From Alphaproteobacteria bacterium UBA6149 (GTDB lineage Bacteria; Pseudomonadota; Alphaproteobacteria; Rickettsiales; UBA998): a stretch of DNA of 64,000 bases. The position numbers and the translations under genes are program-made. The stretch covers positions 1 to 64,000 of the forward strand of contig DIUV01000048.1 in assembly GCA_002423155.1 (NCBI GenBank). The letters are read 5' to 3'. Each line of letters opens with the position of its first letter. The first letter of the stretch is position 1. Shown one piece after another: positions 36,316-44,337 of this stretch. The notes below the pieces were generated by a model. It had not been told where the DNA came from. It ran no database searches and saw only the letters and a list, made by a program, of their open reading frames with translations.

Positions 36316-37674
36316 ATGCCTAGCCTAAATAGCCCCATTGCCAATAGTAATTTCTCGCTACCACCTTTAAGATTAGGAATTGCAGGTCTTGGAACCGTAG
36401 GTATGGGGGTGATTAGTTTATTGAAAGATAATAATAAACTAATAAGCACGCGTTGTGGGCGAGATATAATTATAACTGCCGTTAGTGCTAGGGATGTTGC
36501 TAAGAATCGCGGATTAGATTTATCATCTATCCGCTTCGAAGCTGACCCGCAAGCGCTGGTAAAAGCGGATGACGTAGATGTGATATTAGAATTAATTGGC
36601 GGCTCGGAAGGAACTGCCAAAGAGTTGGTGGATTCGGCAATTATCGCTGGAAAGCCCGTAGTAACTGCGAATAAAGCCTTATTAGCCCATCATGGGGCTA
36701 CTTTAAGTAAATTAGCTGCCATGCATAATAGTTCTGTTGCTTTCGAGGCGGCGGTGGCAGGGGGGATTCCGCTGATAAAAACCCTCCGGGAAGGGTTGGG
36801 CGCAAATGCTTATACGCGAGTTGAGGGGATATTAAATGGCACTTGTAATTATATTCTCACCACAATGGAGCGTACTGGCTCCGATTTTGAGCAAACGCTA
36901 AAGGTGGCACAAGAGCTGGGTTATGCCGAGGCAGATCCTTCATTTGATGTAGATGGTATGGATACCGCGCATAAACTAGCCATAATTTCTGCTTTGGCTT
37001 TTGGTACTACTCCGAATATGAAAAATATTTATGTGGAGGGTATTCGAGATATTAGCCTGCAAGATATTAATTTTGCTAAAGAGTTGGGTTATCGCATTAA
37101 ATTATTAGGTATAACTGCGCTTAACCAAACAGGCATAGAACAGCGCGTACATCCGTGTATGGTTCCTCTAACTTCGCCTTTAGCAACGGTGGATGATGCT
37201 TTTAATGCCGTATCCATAGAGGGTAATTATGTCGGGAGAGTATTTTTAGAAGGAAGAGGGGCAGGGGCAAAAGCAACTGCTTCCGCAGTGGTTGCCGATG
37301 TTATGGATATTGCTCGTTTGGGCTCGATGCCTGCATTATTTCCTGCAAATAGCGCCTTGATGCATGGGGCGGAGGTAGAAACACAGTTGCCAGAGGTTTT
37401 ATTTTCATCTATGGACAAAGTGGAATCTGGTTATTATTTGCGTTTGGGCGTGCTGGATCGTTCGGGAGTATTGTCAAAAGTGGCAGGTGCTTTTGCTAAA
37501 GCAAACATTTCCGTACGTTCACTCATACAACATGCGCATAAACCGGGAGAACCAGTGCAGATAGTCTTAATAACTCATAAAACTAATGAAGCAGCCATGC
37601 GCGAAGCTTTGGAAACTATAACGGGATTGGAACCAGTGATTTCCAAACCAAAAATGATAAGGATAGAAGAATAA
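36316..37674 (+). CDS. hom: Homoserine dehydrogenase
   Basis: The enzyme reduces aspartate semialdehyde to homoserine on the way to threonine and methionine. The 452-residue protein has the N-terminal NAD(P) site LGIAGLGTVGMGV, the signature VVTANKALLA, and AVAGGIPLIKTLREGLGAN and GILNGTCNYILTTME of the catalytic domain. A C-terminal ACT domain (YYLRLGVLDRSGVLSKVAGA) probably senses threonine. AGGA lies about 6 bases before the ATG at 36316. The longer frame from 36259 is not used. It touches glpX (stop/start sharing one base). Confidence 0.95.
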   Translation: MPSLNSPIANSNFSLPPLRLGIAGLGTVGMGVISLLKDNNKLISTRCGRDIIITAVSARDVAKNRGLDLSSIRFEADPQALVKADDVDVILELIGGSEGTAKELVDSAIIAGKPVVTANKALLAHHGATLSKLAAMHNSSVAFEAAVAGGIPLIKTLREGLGANAYTRVEGILNGTCNYILTTMERTGSDFEQTLKVAQELGYAEADPSFDVDGMDTAHKLAIISALAFGTTPNMKNIYVEGIRDISLQDINFAKELGYRIKLLGITALNQTGIEQRVHPCMVPLTSPLATVDDAFNAVSIEGNYVGRVFLEGRGAGAKATASAVVADVMDIARLGSMPALFPANSALMHGAEVETQLPEVLFSSMDKVESGYYLRLGVLDRSGVLSKVAGAFAKANISVRSLIQHAHKPGEPVQIVLITHKTNEAAMREALETITGLEPVISKPKMIRIEE

Positions 37675-38672
37675 TGTCTGTGCAAAACGTACAATTTACT
37701 GAAAATTTTACTATGGATCGTAATTTTGCTTTGGAAGCAGTGCGTGTTACGGAAGCCGCTGCTTTAGCCGCAGCACATTGGATTGGCCTGGGAAAAGAAA
37801 AAGCCGCCGACCAAGCCGCTGTAAATGCCATGCGTGAGGCTTTGAATGGTCTGACTATCGAGGGAACTGTAGTAATTGGTGAAGGTGAGCGTGATAAAGC
37901 GCCCATGCTATATATAGGTGAAAAAGTTGGTGCAGGAAATGGACCAAAAATTGATATTGCCTTAGATCCATTAGAAGGCACTACACTTTGCGCTACAGGT
38001 GGTCCTAATGCCTTGGCGGTTATGGCTATGGCAGAAAAAGGCGGTTTTTTGCATGCACCTGATGTATATATGAGTAAAATTGCCGTAGGTGGTGGTCTGC
38101 CCGAAGATGTGGTGTGCTTAGATGCTTCCCCTTTAGAAAATTTGAAGAATTTGGCATTGGCAAAAAAATGTGCAATTTCTGATTTGATGGTAGTGATACT
38201 AGATCGCACGCGTCATGAAGAGTTAATTGCCAAAACGCGTGAAGCAGGTGCCAGAATACAGCTTATTCAAGATGGCGATGTGGCAGGTGCTATCGCAACT
38301 TCTCGCCCTAATACCGGGGTTGATTTATATGTGGGTACAGGTGGAGCGCCCGAGGGAGTTCTCGCTGCGGCAGCCTTGCGCTGCATTGGCGGACAATTTC
38401 AAGGAAGATTATTGTTTGATAATGAAGAGCAAAAAATTCGTGCTCAACATATGGGCGTAACTGATCCCAATAAAATATATAAATTAGAAGAACTTGCAAA
38501 TGGAGATGTAATGTTTGCTGCAACAGGTGTTACCTGTGGTTCTATGTTAGATGGTGTGCGCAGACAATCTGGTGGAGCAACCACACATTCGATAGTGATG
38601 CGCTCCAAAACGGGTACTGTGCGCTTTATTCATGCCGAACACAACTTCACTCGCAAACCTTGGTTGCCGTGA
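37674..38672 (+). CDS. glpX: Class II fructose-1,6-bisphosphatase
   Basis: GlpX removes the 1-phosphate of fructose 1,6-bisphosphate in gluconeogenesis. The 332-residue protein has VTEAAALAAAHWIGLGKEKA, VVIGEGERDKAPMLYIGE, and the metal-binding block DIALDPLEGTTLCATGGPNA, and GVDLYVGTGGAPEGVLAAAA later. Length is normal. It is co-transcribed with hom by a one-base stop/start overlap; the hom-glpX pair is usual in alphaproteobacteria. recJ, which often follows, is absent. Confidence 0.95.
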   Translation: MSVQNVQFTENFTMDRNFALEAVRVTEAAALAAAHWIGLGKEKAADQAAVNAMREALNGLTIEGTVVIGEGERDKAPMLYIGEKVGAGNGPKIDIALDPLEGTTLCATGGPNALAVMAMAEKGGFLHAPDVYMSKIAVGGGLPEDVVCLDASPLENLKNLALAKKCAISDLMVVILDRTRHEELIAKTREAGARIQLIQDGDVAGAIATSRPNTGVDLYVGTGGAPEGVLAAAALRCIGGQFQGRLLFDNEEQKIRAQHMGVTDPNKIYKLEELANGDVMFAATGVTCGSMLDGVRRQSGGATTHSIVMRSKTGTVRFIHAEHNFTRKPWLP

Positions 38673-38924
38673 TTGTTAAGTAGTTGTTTAGATTTTTTGT
38701 GATAACATAGTATATGCTTAGTTATTGTAATATATTGGATGATATCCCTGTTGTTGCAGATAAATAGTTTGTTTTTTTGGTGCTTATATTTATAAAACTA
38801 GAGAATTATTTATTTTTATTTATTTTTTTTATTGCAATATTGGCAATTCTTGGTTAATGTAACAGACAGCTGGTACTTGCTAGCGTTGTTAATTTTATAA
38901 AAAAATTTAGTTTGGAGAAATATT
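38673..38924. other. AT-rich intergenic region before the Flp pilin gene
   Basis: These 250 bases have no open frame of note and no repeat from the families in this window. Given the isolated pilin gene with its own terminator, its promoter and leader should lie here, but no promoter could be picked with confidence. GGAG at about 38914 is the ribosome site. Confidence 0.4.
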
Positions 38925-39098
38925 ATGAAAAATTTATTCGCTTTATTGAATGACGAGTCTGGCGCAACTGCAATTGAGTATGCTTTGATTGCTGCTCTTA
39001 TCTCTATTGCTGCTATTGCTGCAATGACTTCTACTGGTACTCAAGTTAGAGGTACTTTTACTGATGTTAAAAACACTCTTAAAGATGCTCGCAACTAG
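38925..39098 (+). CDS. Flp/Fap-type pilin
   Basis: The 57-residue product is MKNLFALLNDESGATAIEYA followed by a hydrophobic helix (LIAALISIAAIAAM) and a short polar tail. The G-A-T-A-I-E-Y-A processing site with Glu at +5 is the Flp pilin signature; a TadV/CpaA prepilin peptidase would cut after the Gly. Flp pilins build tight-adherence pili. No tad/cpa assembly gene is in the window, so the gene is an orphan copy. A ribosome site (TTTGGAGAAATATT) and its own terminator make expression likely. Confidence 0.93.
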   Translation: MKNLFALLNDESGATAIEYALIAALISIAAIAAMTSTGTQVRGTFTDVKNTLKDARN

Positions 39099-39115
39099 TT
39101 CTAGCGATAGTTCTT

Positions 39116-39153
39116 TAAAAGCTCCGCTTTTTTATAAAGTGGAGCTTTTTTTT
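39116..39153. terminator. Terminator of the Flp pilin gene
   Basis: AAAGCTCCGCTTTTTTATAA and GTGGAGCTTTTTTTT form a hairpin with a U-run on the plus strand. It also stands just past the miaB stop, on the opposite strand, and can serve both genes. Confidence 0.85.
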
Positions 39154-39155
39154 GC

Positions 39156-40499
39156 CTAAATTACTTCACCCTTCAAACTCATAGGATGCACTTCGCTGAT
39201 TCTTACCCGCACTTTTTTGCCAAATAAATCAGTACTATTATCCACATGTACTGCTTGCATATAGGGGCTGCGTCCAATTAGTTGGTTGGTGCGTTTGCCT
39301 TTGCGATCCAAGATTATATCCATCTCTTTGCCCAAACAAAGTTGATTAAAATCATCACGTTGACGATTAAGTGCAATCTGCATGCGTTTCAGGCGATCTT
39401 CTTTTACATCCTCTGGCACCTGATCTTCACGCTCCGCCGCTGGAGTTCCGGGGCGAGGGCTGTATTTAAAGCAATAAGCGGAAGAATAGCCGACGCTTTC
39501 GCTCAAAGCTAAGGTCGCTTGGAAATCTTCTTCAGTTTCGCCGGGAAAGCCAATAATAAAATCGCTGGAGAAGGCAATATCGGGGCGGATTTTGCGTAAT
39601 TTATCAATAATTTCCAGATAATCACTCGCTTTATGTCCGCGGTTCATGGCTTTTAAAATAGCGTCTGAACCGGCTTGAATGGGCAGATGCAGATAGGGCA
39701 TTAATTTGGGGATGTCGCCATGCGCCTGAATCAAATCATCCTGCATGTCCCGTGGGTGGGAAGTGATGTAGCGTATGGCTTGTAAGTCGTTTATTTCTGC
39801 TAAACTAGTAATTAATTGCGCCAGAGAAATGGGGTTGCCTGACTCATCATTACCATGATAGGCATTCACATTCTGCCCCACCAAGGTTAACTCAATTGCG
39901 CCTTTATTTTCCACCAAATCGCGCACTTCTCGCATAATATCCGCTGCGGGGCGAGAATATTCTGCGCCGCGTGTATAAGGCACTACGCAAAAAGTACAAA
40001 ATTTATCGCAGCCTTCTTGCACAGCAACAAAAGCGGATGAACCTTGGGTGCTGGTGCTTTTGGGCAGTAAGTCAAATTTTTGCACCTCGGGGAAATCCAG
40101 CGCTATATTATGGCGTTGTTTGTTTTCCACAGCTTTTAATAATTGCGGCAATTCATGATAAGCGTGCGAACCCATGACAATATCCACATAAGGCGCCCGG
40201 CGGAAAATTTCCTCGCCTTCTGCTTGTGCTACGCAACCACCTACGGCGATATATAAAGGTCGTGCGCTACTTGCCCGCGCGGTTTGTTCGCGGCGAATAC
40301 GTCCTAGTTCGGAGTAAATTTTTTCCGCGGCTTTTTCCCGGATATGGCAGGTGTTGAGGATAACCAAATCCGCATCAGCGACATTATCAATCTCTTCATA
40401 ACCAATGGGCGCCAAAACATCGACCATACGCGTCGAATCATAGACATTCATCTGGCAGCCATAGGTTTTTATATGTACTTTTTTGGTATTTGTTTTCAT
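39156..40499 (-). CDS. miaB: tRNA-2-methylthio-N6-dimethylallyladenosine synthase
   Basis: MiaB is a radical-SAM methylthiotransferase that modifies A37 of tRNAs reading UNN codons. The 447-residue protein starts KTNTKKVHIKTYGCQMNVYD, with the first cluster Cys. It has LNTCHIREKAAEK and GCVAQAEGEEI for the other cluster ligands, CDKFCTFCVVPYTRG for the radical-SAM cluster (CxxxCxxC), and a TRAM domain at the end. The open frame reaches 40592 into MITE D, but the ATG at 40499 gives the family start. tsaB lies upstream in the same direction. Confidence 0.96.
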   Translation of the reverse strand: MKTNTKKVHIKTYGCQMNVYDSTRMVDVLAPIGYEEIDNVADADLVILNTCHIREKAAEKIYSELGRIRREQTARASSARPLYIAVGGCVAQAEGEEIFRRAPYVDIVMGSHAYHELPQLLKAVENKQRHNIALDFPEVQKFDLLPKSTSTQGSSAFVAVQEGCDKFCTFCVVPYTRGAEYSRPAADIMREVRDLVENKGAIELTLVGQNVNAYHGNDESGNPISLAQLITSLAEINDLQAIRYITSHPRDMQDDLIQAHGDIPKLMPYLHLPIQAGSDAILKAMNRGHKASDYLEIIDKLRKIRPDIAFSSDFIIGFPGETEEDFQATLALSESVGYSSAYCFKYSPRPGTPAAEREDQVPEDVKEDRLKRMQIALNRQRDDFNQLCLGKEMDIILDRKGKRTNQLIGRSPYMQAVHVDNSTDLFGKKVRVRISEVHPMSLKGEVI

Positions 40500-40542
40500 G
40501 CGCGGTACTATAGCGGTTTTTTTTATGCTGGCAAGCCTAGAG

Positions 40543-40755
40543 GAAGAACAGATAGGGCAAAAGCACAAATCGTTAATTTTGTCTTTTTGCAATAAAACTC
40601 TCCTTTGTCATGCCGCTGTAGAGCGGCATCCATGCCAAACCATTGGCTTTTCAGCTTGTTGATAGGCATGGATACCGCCCTGCGGCGGTATGACGATGGA
40701 TAAATTAGTAAAAACAACGAAATTAACGATTTATGATTTTGCCCTGAAGAACAGA
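40543..40755. mobile_element. MITE-like palindromic element, copy D, with perfect 10-bp duplication
   Basis: The element covers about 40553-40745. GAAGAACAGA stands at 40543-40552 and again at 40746-40755, a perfect target-site duplication. The ends match copies B and C (AGGGCAAAAGCACAAATCGT; AACGATTTATGATTTTGCCC). The inner palindrome is in the opposite orientation from copies B and C. It sits between tsaB and miaB and supplies the tsaB stop codon. Confidence 0.9.
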
Positions 40756-41364
40756 TTTCTTCGCATCTGGTGGGCGGATATATAAAGGAACGGGTAAAAA
40801 ATCGTCTGCTTTATCCAAATTGCGCAAGGCAAGTTGGGTGAGTAAAAAACCGTTACGGGAAACATCGTGAAAAATTGCTGTATCTTTAAGTGGCGTGTCC
40901 CAATCTACGGCATTGGTAGTGACGAGCTTGCTACAACCAGTTATTTCTGTTTGCGGTTGCATAATTGCTGGGGCGGTGCTTTGAGCATTTTTAAATATTT
41001 GCGTAAATAATTGTCCTCGACCAGCAGGCAGGGCGCAGATTATTTCTTCTGGTTTATTTTCTGCCATTAATTGCAGGGTGGAAAAGCCTAAAACTGGCTT
41101 TTTTGCCGCAAAACCAATAGCCCGAGCACTAGCAAGCCCAATGCGAATCCCCGTAAACCCTCCCGGTCCAGTAGTAACGGCGAGGGCATCAAGATCGGCA
41201 TAATCTTTATTTGCTTGTTGTAAAACCTGTTCAATCCACGGCAATAACATGGCGGCTTGTTGCTCACGATTATTACTGTGAAAGGCGCTGATTTCTTTTT
41301 CTCCTTGGGTTAAGGAAATACAAACTTCACCAAGGGCGGTGTCTATTCCGAGAATTAAGGGCAT
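40723..41364 (-). CDS. tsaB: tRNA threonylcarbamoyladenosine biosynthesis protein TsaB
   Basis: TsaB is the inactive partner that supports TsaD in making t6A37 on ANN-decoding tRNAs. The 213-residue protein starts LILGIDTALGEVCISL, the actin-fold phosphate-loop region, and has LAVTTGPGGFTGIRIGLASA and KPVLGFSTLQ as family blocks. The last seven residues (QGKIINR) and the stop are from MITE D. The reading frame on the other side of the insertion still encodes the likely original end (SVLPLGLPA, stop). rimI and tsaD are not adjacent. Confidence 0.93.
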   Translation of the reverse strand: MPLILGIDTALGEVCISLTQGEKEISAFHSNNREQQAAMLLPWIEQVLQQANKDYADLDALAVTTGPGGFTGIRIGLASARAIGFAAKKPVLGFSTLQLMAENKPEEIICALPAGRGQLFTQIFKNAQSTAPAIMQPQTEITGCSKLVTTNAVDWDTPLKDTAIFHDVSRNGFLLTQLALRNLDKADDFLPVPLYIRPPDAKKSVLQGKIINR

Positions 41365-41389
41365 GATTTTTCTTTTTTAATTTAAAATC

Positions 41390-41575
41390 TATATATATCA
41401 GTATTATTCATATATATCAGTATTATCCATCGTCATCCCGCCGCAGGGCGGGATCCATGTCTATCAACTAGCTGTAAAACCAATGGCTTGGCATGGATAC
41501 CGCCCTGCGGCGGTATGACAACGGATAGTTTTGTATAATAACATCTATTTTATTCAATTTTAATTGGACAATAAC
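41390..41575. repeat. Palindromic repeat, copy E
   Basis: CCATCGTCATCCCGCCGCAG and its complement CTGCGGCGGTATGAC form a long stem at about 41427-41525 around GTCTATCAACTAGCTG. The left flank repeats TATATATCAGTATTAT twice. The right end is TTTTAATTGGACAATAA. It fills the gap between tsaB and the ETF oxidoreductase gene. Confidence 0.75.
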
Positions 41576-41579
41576 TTGC

Positions 41580-43211
41580 TTACATATTCGGATAATTCGG
41601 ACCGCCGCCACCTTCGGGAGTTTTCCAGATGATGTTTTGGGTAGGGTCTTTTATATCACAAGTTTTGCAATGTAGGCAGTTTTGCGCGTTAATTTGCAAT
41701 TGGTTATTAATTATTTCATAAACTCCTGCTGGGCAATAATATTGTTCGGGCGCATTGAATTTTGCTAAATTAACCTGAATAGGAATATTGGGGTCTTTTA
41801 AATGCAAATGACAGGGCTGGTTTTCGGCATGATTAGTGTTGGAAAGAAATAACGAATCTAATTTACTGAAAGTTAGTTTTCCGTCGGGTGCTGGGTAGGT
41901 GGGTTTTGCACAGTCGGCGGCGAGTTTTAATTGTTCGTTATCGGGGGTGTGGTGCAACGTCCAGGGAGCTTTGCCGCGTAATATATAGCTTTCTACCGCC
42001 GCATGTAATAGCCCTAAAAATAAGCCAAAGCGAAAAGCAGGGCGGATATTGCGCACTTGTTTTAATTCAACTGCCACCCAGGAATTGCGGATATTGGTTT
42101 CGTAAGTGCTTAAATCTCCTGTGCCTTGTAGCTGGGCAAAGGCAGCTTCGGCAGCTATCATGCCTGACTTCATGGAAGTATGGGTGCCTTTTATTTTAGC
42201 TACGTTTAAAAAACCTGCCGCATCACCAATTAAGGCTCCGCCAGCAAAGGTCAGTTGGGGAATGGACTGCCAGCCGCCTTCATTAAGCGCACGCGCACCG
42301 TAGGAAATCCGCCGTCCGTTTTGCAATATTTTACTGATAAGCGGATGGGTTTTGAATTTTTGGAACTCTTCGTAAGGGCTCAGATAAGGGTTTTGATAAT
42401 CCAGCCCGACCACAAAACCCACAGCTATCTGATTATTTTCTAAATGATATAAAAAACCGCCTCCATAAGTGTCTAAATCTAGCGGCCAGCCTACACTATG
42501 GAAGACTTCTCCAGCATTATGGTTTTCTGCGGGTATTTCCCATAATTCTTTAATTCCTAGACCATAAGTTTGCGGGTCGCACTGGGCGCGGAGCTGGTAA
42601 GTCTCCATTAGTTTTTGCGAAAGTGAGCCACGGCAGCCTTCAGCAAATAAGGTTATGGGTGCACGCACTTCGATACCCGGCTGATAATTGGCAGTTTTTT
42701 CCCCATTTTTTGCAATGCCAAAATCACCCGTTATTATGCCTTTGGTCACCCCATCTTCTATGATTACTTCCGCAGCGGGAAAGCCTGCAAATATTTGCAC
42801 CCCCAATTCTTCTGCCTGCTTGCCCAACCAACGACAAAAATTACCCAAAGATATAATATAATTTCCGTGGTTGCGCATAGAAGGCGGCGTGGGCAGCTTT
42901 AAGGCTTTGTTGCGCACCAAGGCTTGCAAACTGCCCATTAGATAAAAACTCTCTTTGGTTACTGGGGTATTAAGCGGCGCACCGAGCGCTTGCCAATTGG
43001 GTAATAATTCGTTCAAAGCGCGAGGTTCTAAAATCGCGCCTGAGAGAATATGCGCACCCACTTCCGAGGCTTTTTCCAACACGCAGATATTTAATTCTCT
43101 GCCAGATTCTTTGCCCAATTGCGCTAGCCGAATGGCAGCGGATAATCCTGCGGGACCTGCACCAACGATAACTACATCAAAATTCATTGTTTCATGTGTT
43201 TCACTCTGCAT
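41580..43211 (-). CDS. Electron transfer flavoprotein-ubiquinone oxidoreductase
   Basis: ETF-QO takes electrons from the flavoprotein of fatty- and amino-acid oxidation and reduces ubiquinone at the inner membrane. The product of about 543 residues starts with the FAD motif FDVVIVGAGPAGLSAAIRLA. It has the GAHILSGAILEPRAL block and ends with the 4Fe-4S ligands in PAGVYEI ... NAQNCLHCKTCDIKDPTQNI. I use the ATG at 43211; a TTG at 43223 lies in a palindromic element, and a further ATG at 43187 is also possible. ETF subunit genes are not in the window. Confidence 0.94.
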   Translation of the reverse strand: MQSETHETMNFDVVIVGAGPAGLSAAIRLAQLGKESGRELNICVLEKASEVGAHILSGAILEPRALNELLPNWQALGAPLNTPVTKESFYLMGSLQALVRNKALKLPTPPSMRNHGNYIISLGNFCRWLGKQAEELGVQIFAGFPAAEVIIEDGVTKGIITGDFGIAKNGEKTANYQPGIEVRAPITLFAEGCRGSLSQKLMETYQLRAQCDPQTYGLGIKELWEIPAENHNAGEVFHSVGWPLDLDTYGGGFLYHLENNQIAVGFVVGLDYQNPYLSPYEEFQKFKTHPLISKILQNGRRISYGARALNEGGWQSIPQLTFAGGALIGDAAGFLNVAKIKGTHTSMKSGMIAAEAAFAQLQGTGDLSTYETNIRNSWVAVELKQVRNIRPAFRFGLFLGLLHAAVESYILRGKAPWTLHHTPDNEQLKLAADCAKPTYPAPDGKLTFSKLDSLFLSNTNHAENQPCHLHLKDPNIPIQVNLAKFNAPEQYYCPAGVYEIINNQLQINAQNCLHCKTCDIKDPTQNIIWKTPEGGGGPNYPNM

Positions 43212-43216
43212 AAGTA

Positions 43217-43379
43217 GTACCAATTCTCATAATAAAACATGAATTTTCTTCTTCGTCTTTATTGTACCCAGAATGTACTTATTTGCTAGAAATATCAATA
43301 AGTATTACTTCGCAAATAAGCACATTCTGGGTACAAAAATACTCGAATTAAATTCATGTTTTATTATGAGAATTGGTAC
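43217..43379. repeat. Nested palindromic element (163 bp)
   Basis: The outer arms 43217-43245 and 43351-43379 are 29-bp perfect inverted repeats (GTACCAATTCTCATAATAAA ...). An inner pair, GTACCCAGAATGTACTTATT and its complement with one mismatch, lies at about 43264-43286 and 43312-43334. It separates the divergent ETF-QO and UDG genes and covers their promoter region. Confidence 0.88.
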
Positions 43380-43423
43380 AAACCCCTATTTTAATTTCCT
43401 TTTAGATTATATATAATACAGCC

Positions 43424-44221
43424 ATGAGTCCAGAACCGATAAGCTATGAGACCGCCCATAATTTGCTAAAATGGTATGTAGAAGCAGGTGTGGACGAGGC
43501 AATTGAAAATGAGCCACAGATTTTTTATAAAAATTTGTTGGCGGAGGTGGCTGTCGAGCGAGAATTTCGCGCGGAGCCAATTATTGCTCCTTCACTGGCG
43601 GCTTCACCAGCGGCGGCAATTGCTCGGGCGCGAGAATTGGCGGATGCGGCGAATTCATTGGATGAATTAAAAGCAGCAGTAGAAAATTTTGATGGCTGTA
43701 ATTTGAAAAAAACCGCTATGAACACAGTTTTTGCTGTGGGGGTGCCCAATTCTCGCCTGATGCTAATTGGCGAAGCGCCGGGAGCGGAGGAGGATAAATC
43801 AGGCGTGCCTTTTTGCGGAGCCGCAGGGGAATTGCTGGATAAGATGCTGGCGGCTATTGGGTATGACCGTAGTAAAAATTGCTATATAAGCAATAGCTTG
43901 TTCTGGCGCCCACCGGGAAACCGCCAACCAACGCCCGAAGAAGTGGCGGTTTGTCTGCCGTTTGTGGAAAAACATATTGCTTTGATTAAACCTGCTGCTT
44001 TATTTTTGCTCGGCGGCACCGCCGCACGCGGCGTGCTAAATACCACGCAAGGGATTACGCGTATTCGCGGTAATAAATATGATTATACTAATCAATATCT
44101 TGATGGGGCAGTGATTCCTGCTTTTCCCAGCTTCCATCCCACCTATTTATTAAACCAGCCCGAGGCGAAAAAGCAAGCTTGGGTGGATTTGCAATTGTTG
44201 AAGGCGGAGCTGGACGCTTAA
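43424..44221 (+). CDS. Family 4 uracil-DNA glycosylase
   Basis: This enzyme removes uracil from DNA to begin base-excision repair. The 265-residue protein has a helical N-terminal extension (about 1-85) common in alphaproteobacterial members. The catalytic block MLIGEAPGAEEDKSGVPFCG follows, then ISNSLFWRPPGNRQPTPEEV and the C-terminal IPAFPSFHPTYLL (HPS/T-x-L motif). Cysteines in FDGCNL, VPFCG, KNCYIS and VAVC are candidate 4Fe-4S ligands. It converges with glyS around an inverted repeat. Confidence 0.9.
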   Translation: MSPEPISYETAHNLLKWYVEAGVDEAIENEPQIFYKNLLAEVAVEREFRAEPIIAPSLAASPAAAIARARELADAANSLDELKAAVENFDGCNLKKTAMNTVFAVGVPNSRLMLIGEAPGAEEDKSGVPFCGAAGELLDKMLAAIGYDRSKNCYISNSLFWRPPGNRQPTPEEVAVCLPFVEKHIALIKPAALFLLGGTAARGVLNTTQGITRIRGNKYDYTNQYLDGAVIPAFPSFHPTYLLNQPEAKKQAWVDLQLLKAELDA

Positions 44222-44333
44222 AGCCCTCTCCCTTTGGGAGAGGGTTGGGTGAGGGAAGCCTCCACAAATCCGAAAAGTTTTATTTTGGAGATGCTACCCT
44301 CACCCCACCCTCTCCCAGAGGGAGAGGGCTTTA
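44221..44333. repeat. Imperfect inverted repeat between UDG and glyS
   Basis: AAGCCCTCTCCCTTTGGGAG and CTCCCAGAGGGAGAGGGCTT are the ends of a 113-base unit whose arms also contain GGTTGGGTGAGGG and CCCTCACCCCACCC. The same core recurs at 88-123. It may act as a shared transcription end for the two convergent genes. Confidence 0.75.
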
Positions 44334-44337
44334 AGTA

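Noticed and set aside
40523..40717. Minus-strand open frame of 64 codons downstream of tsaB
   Set aside because: It runs through MITE D and out into the former tsaB 3' end. It is useful as evidence for the insertion but is not a gene.
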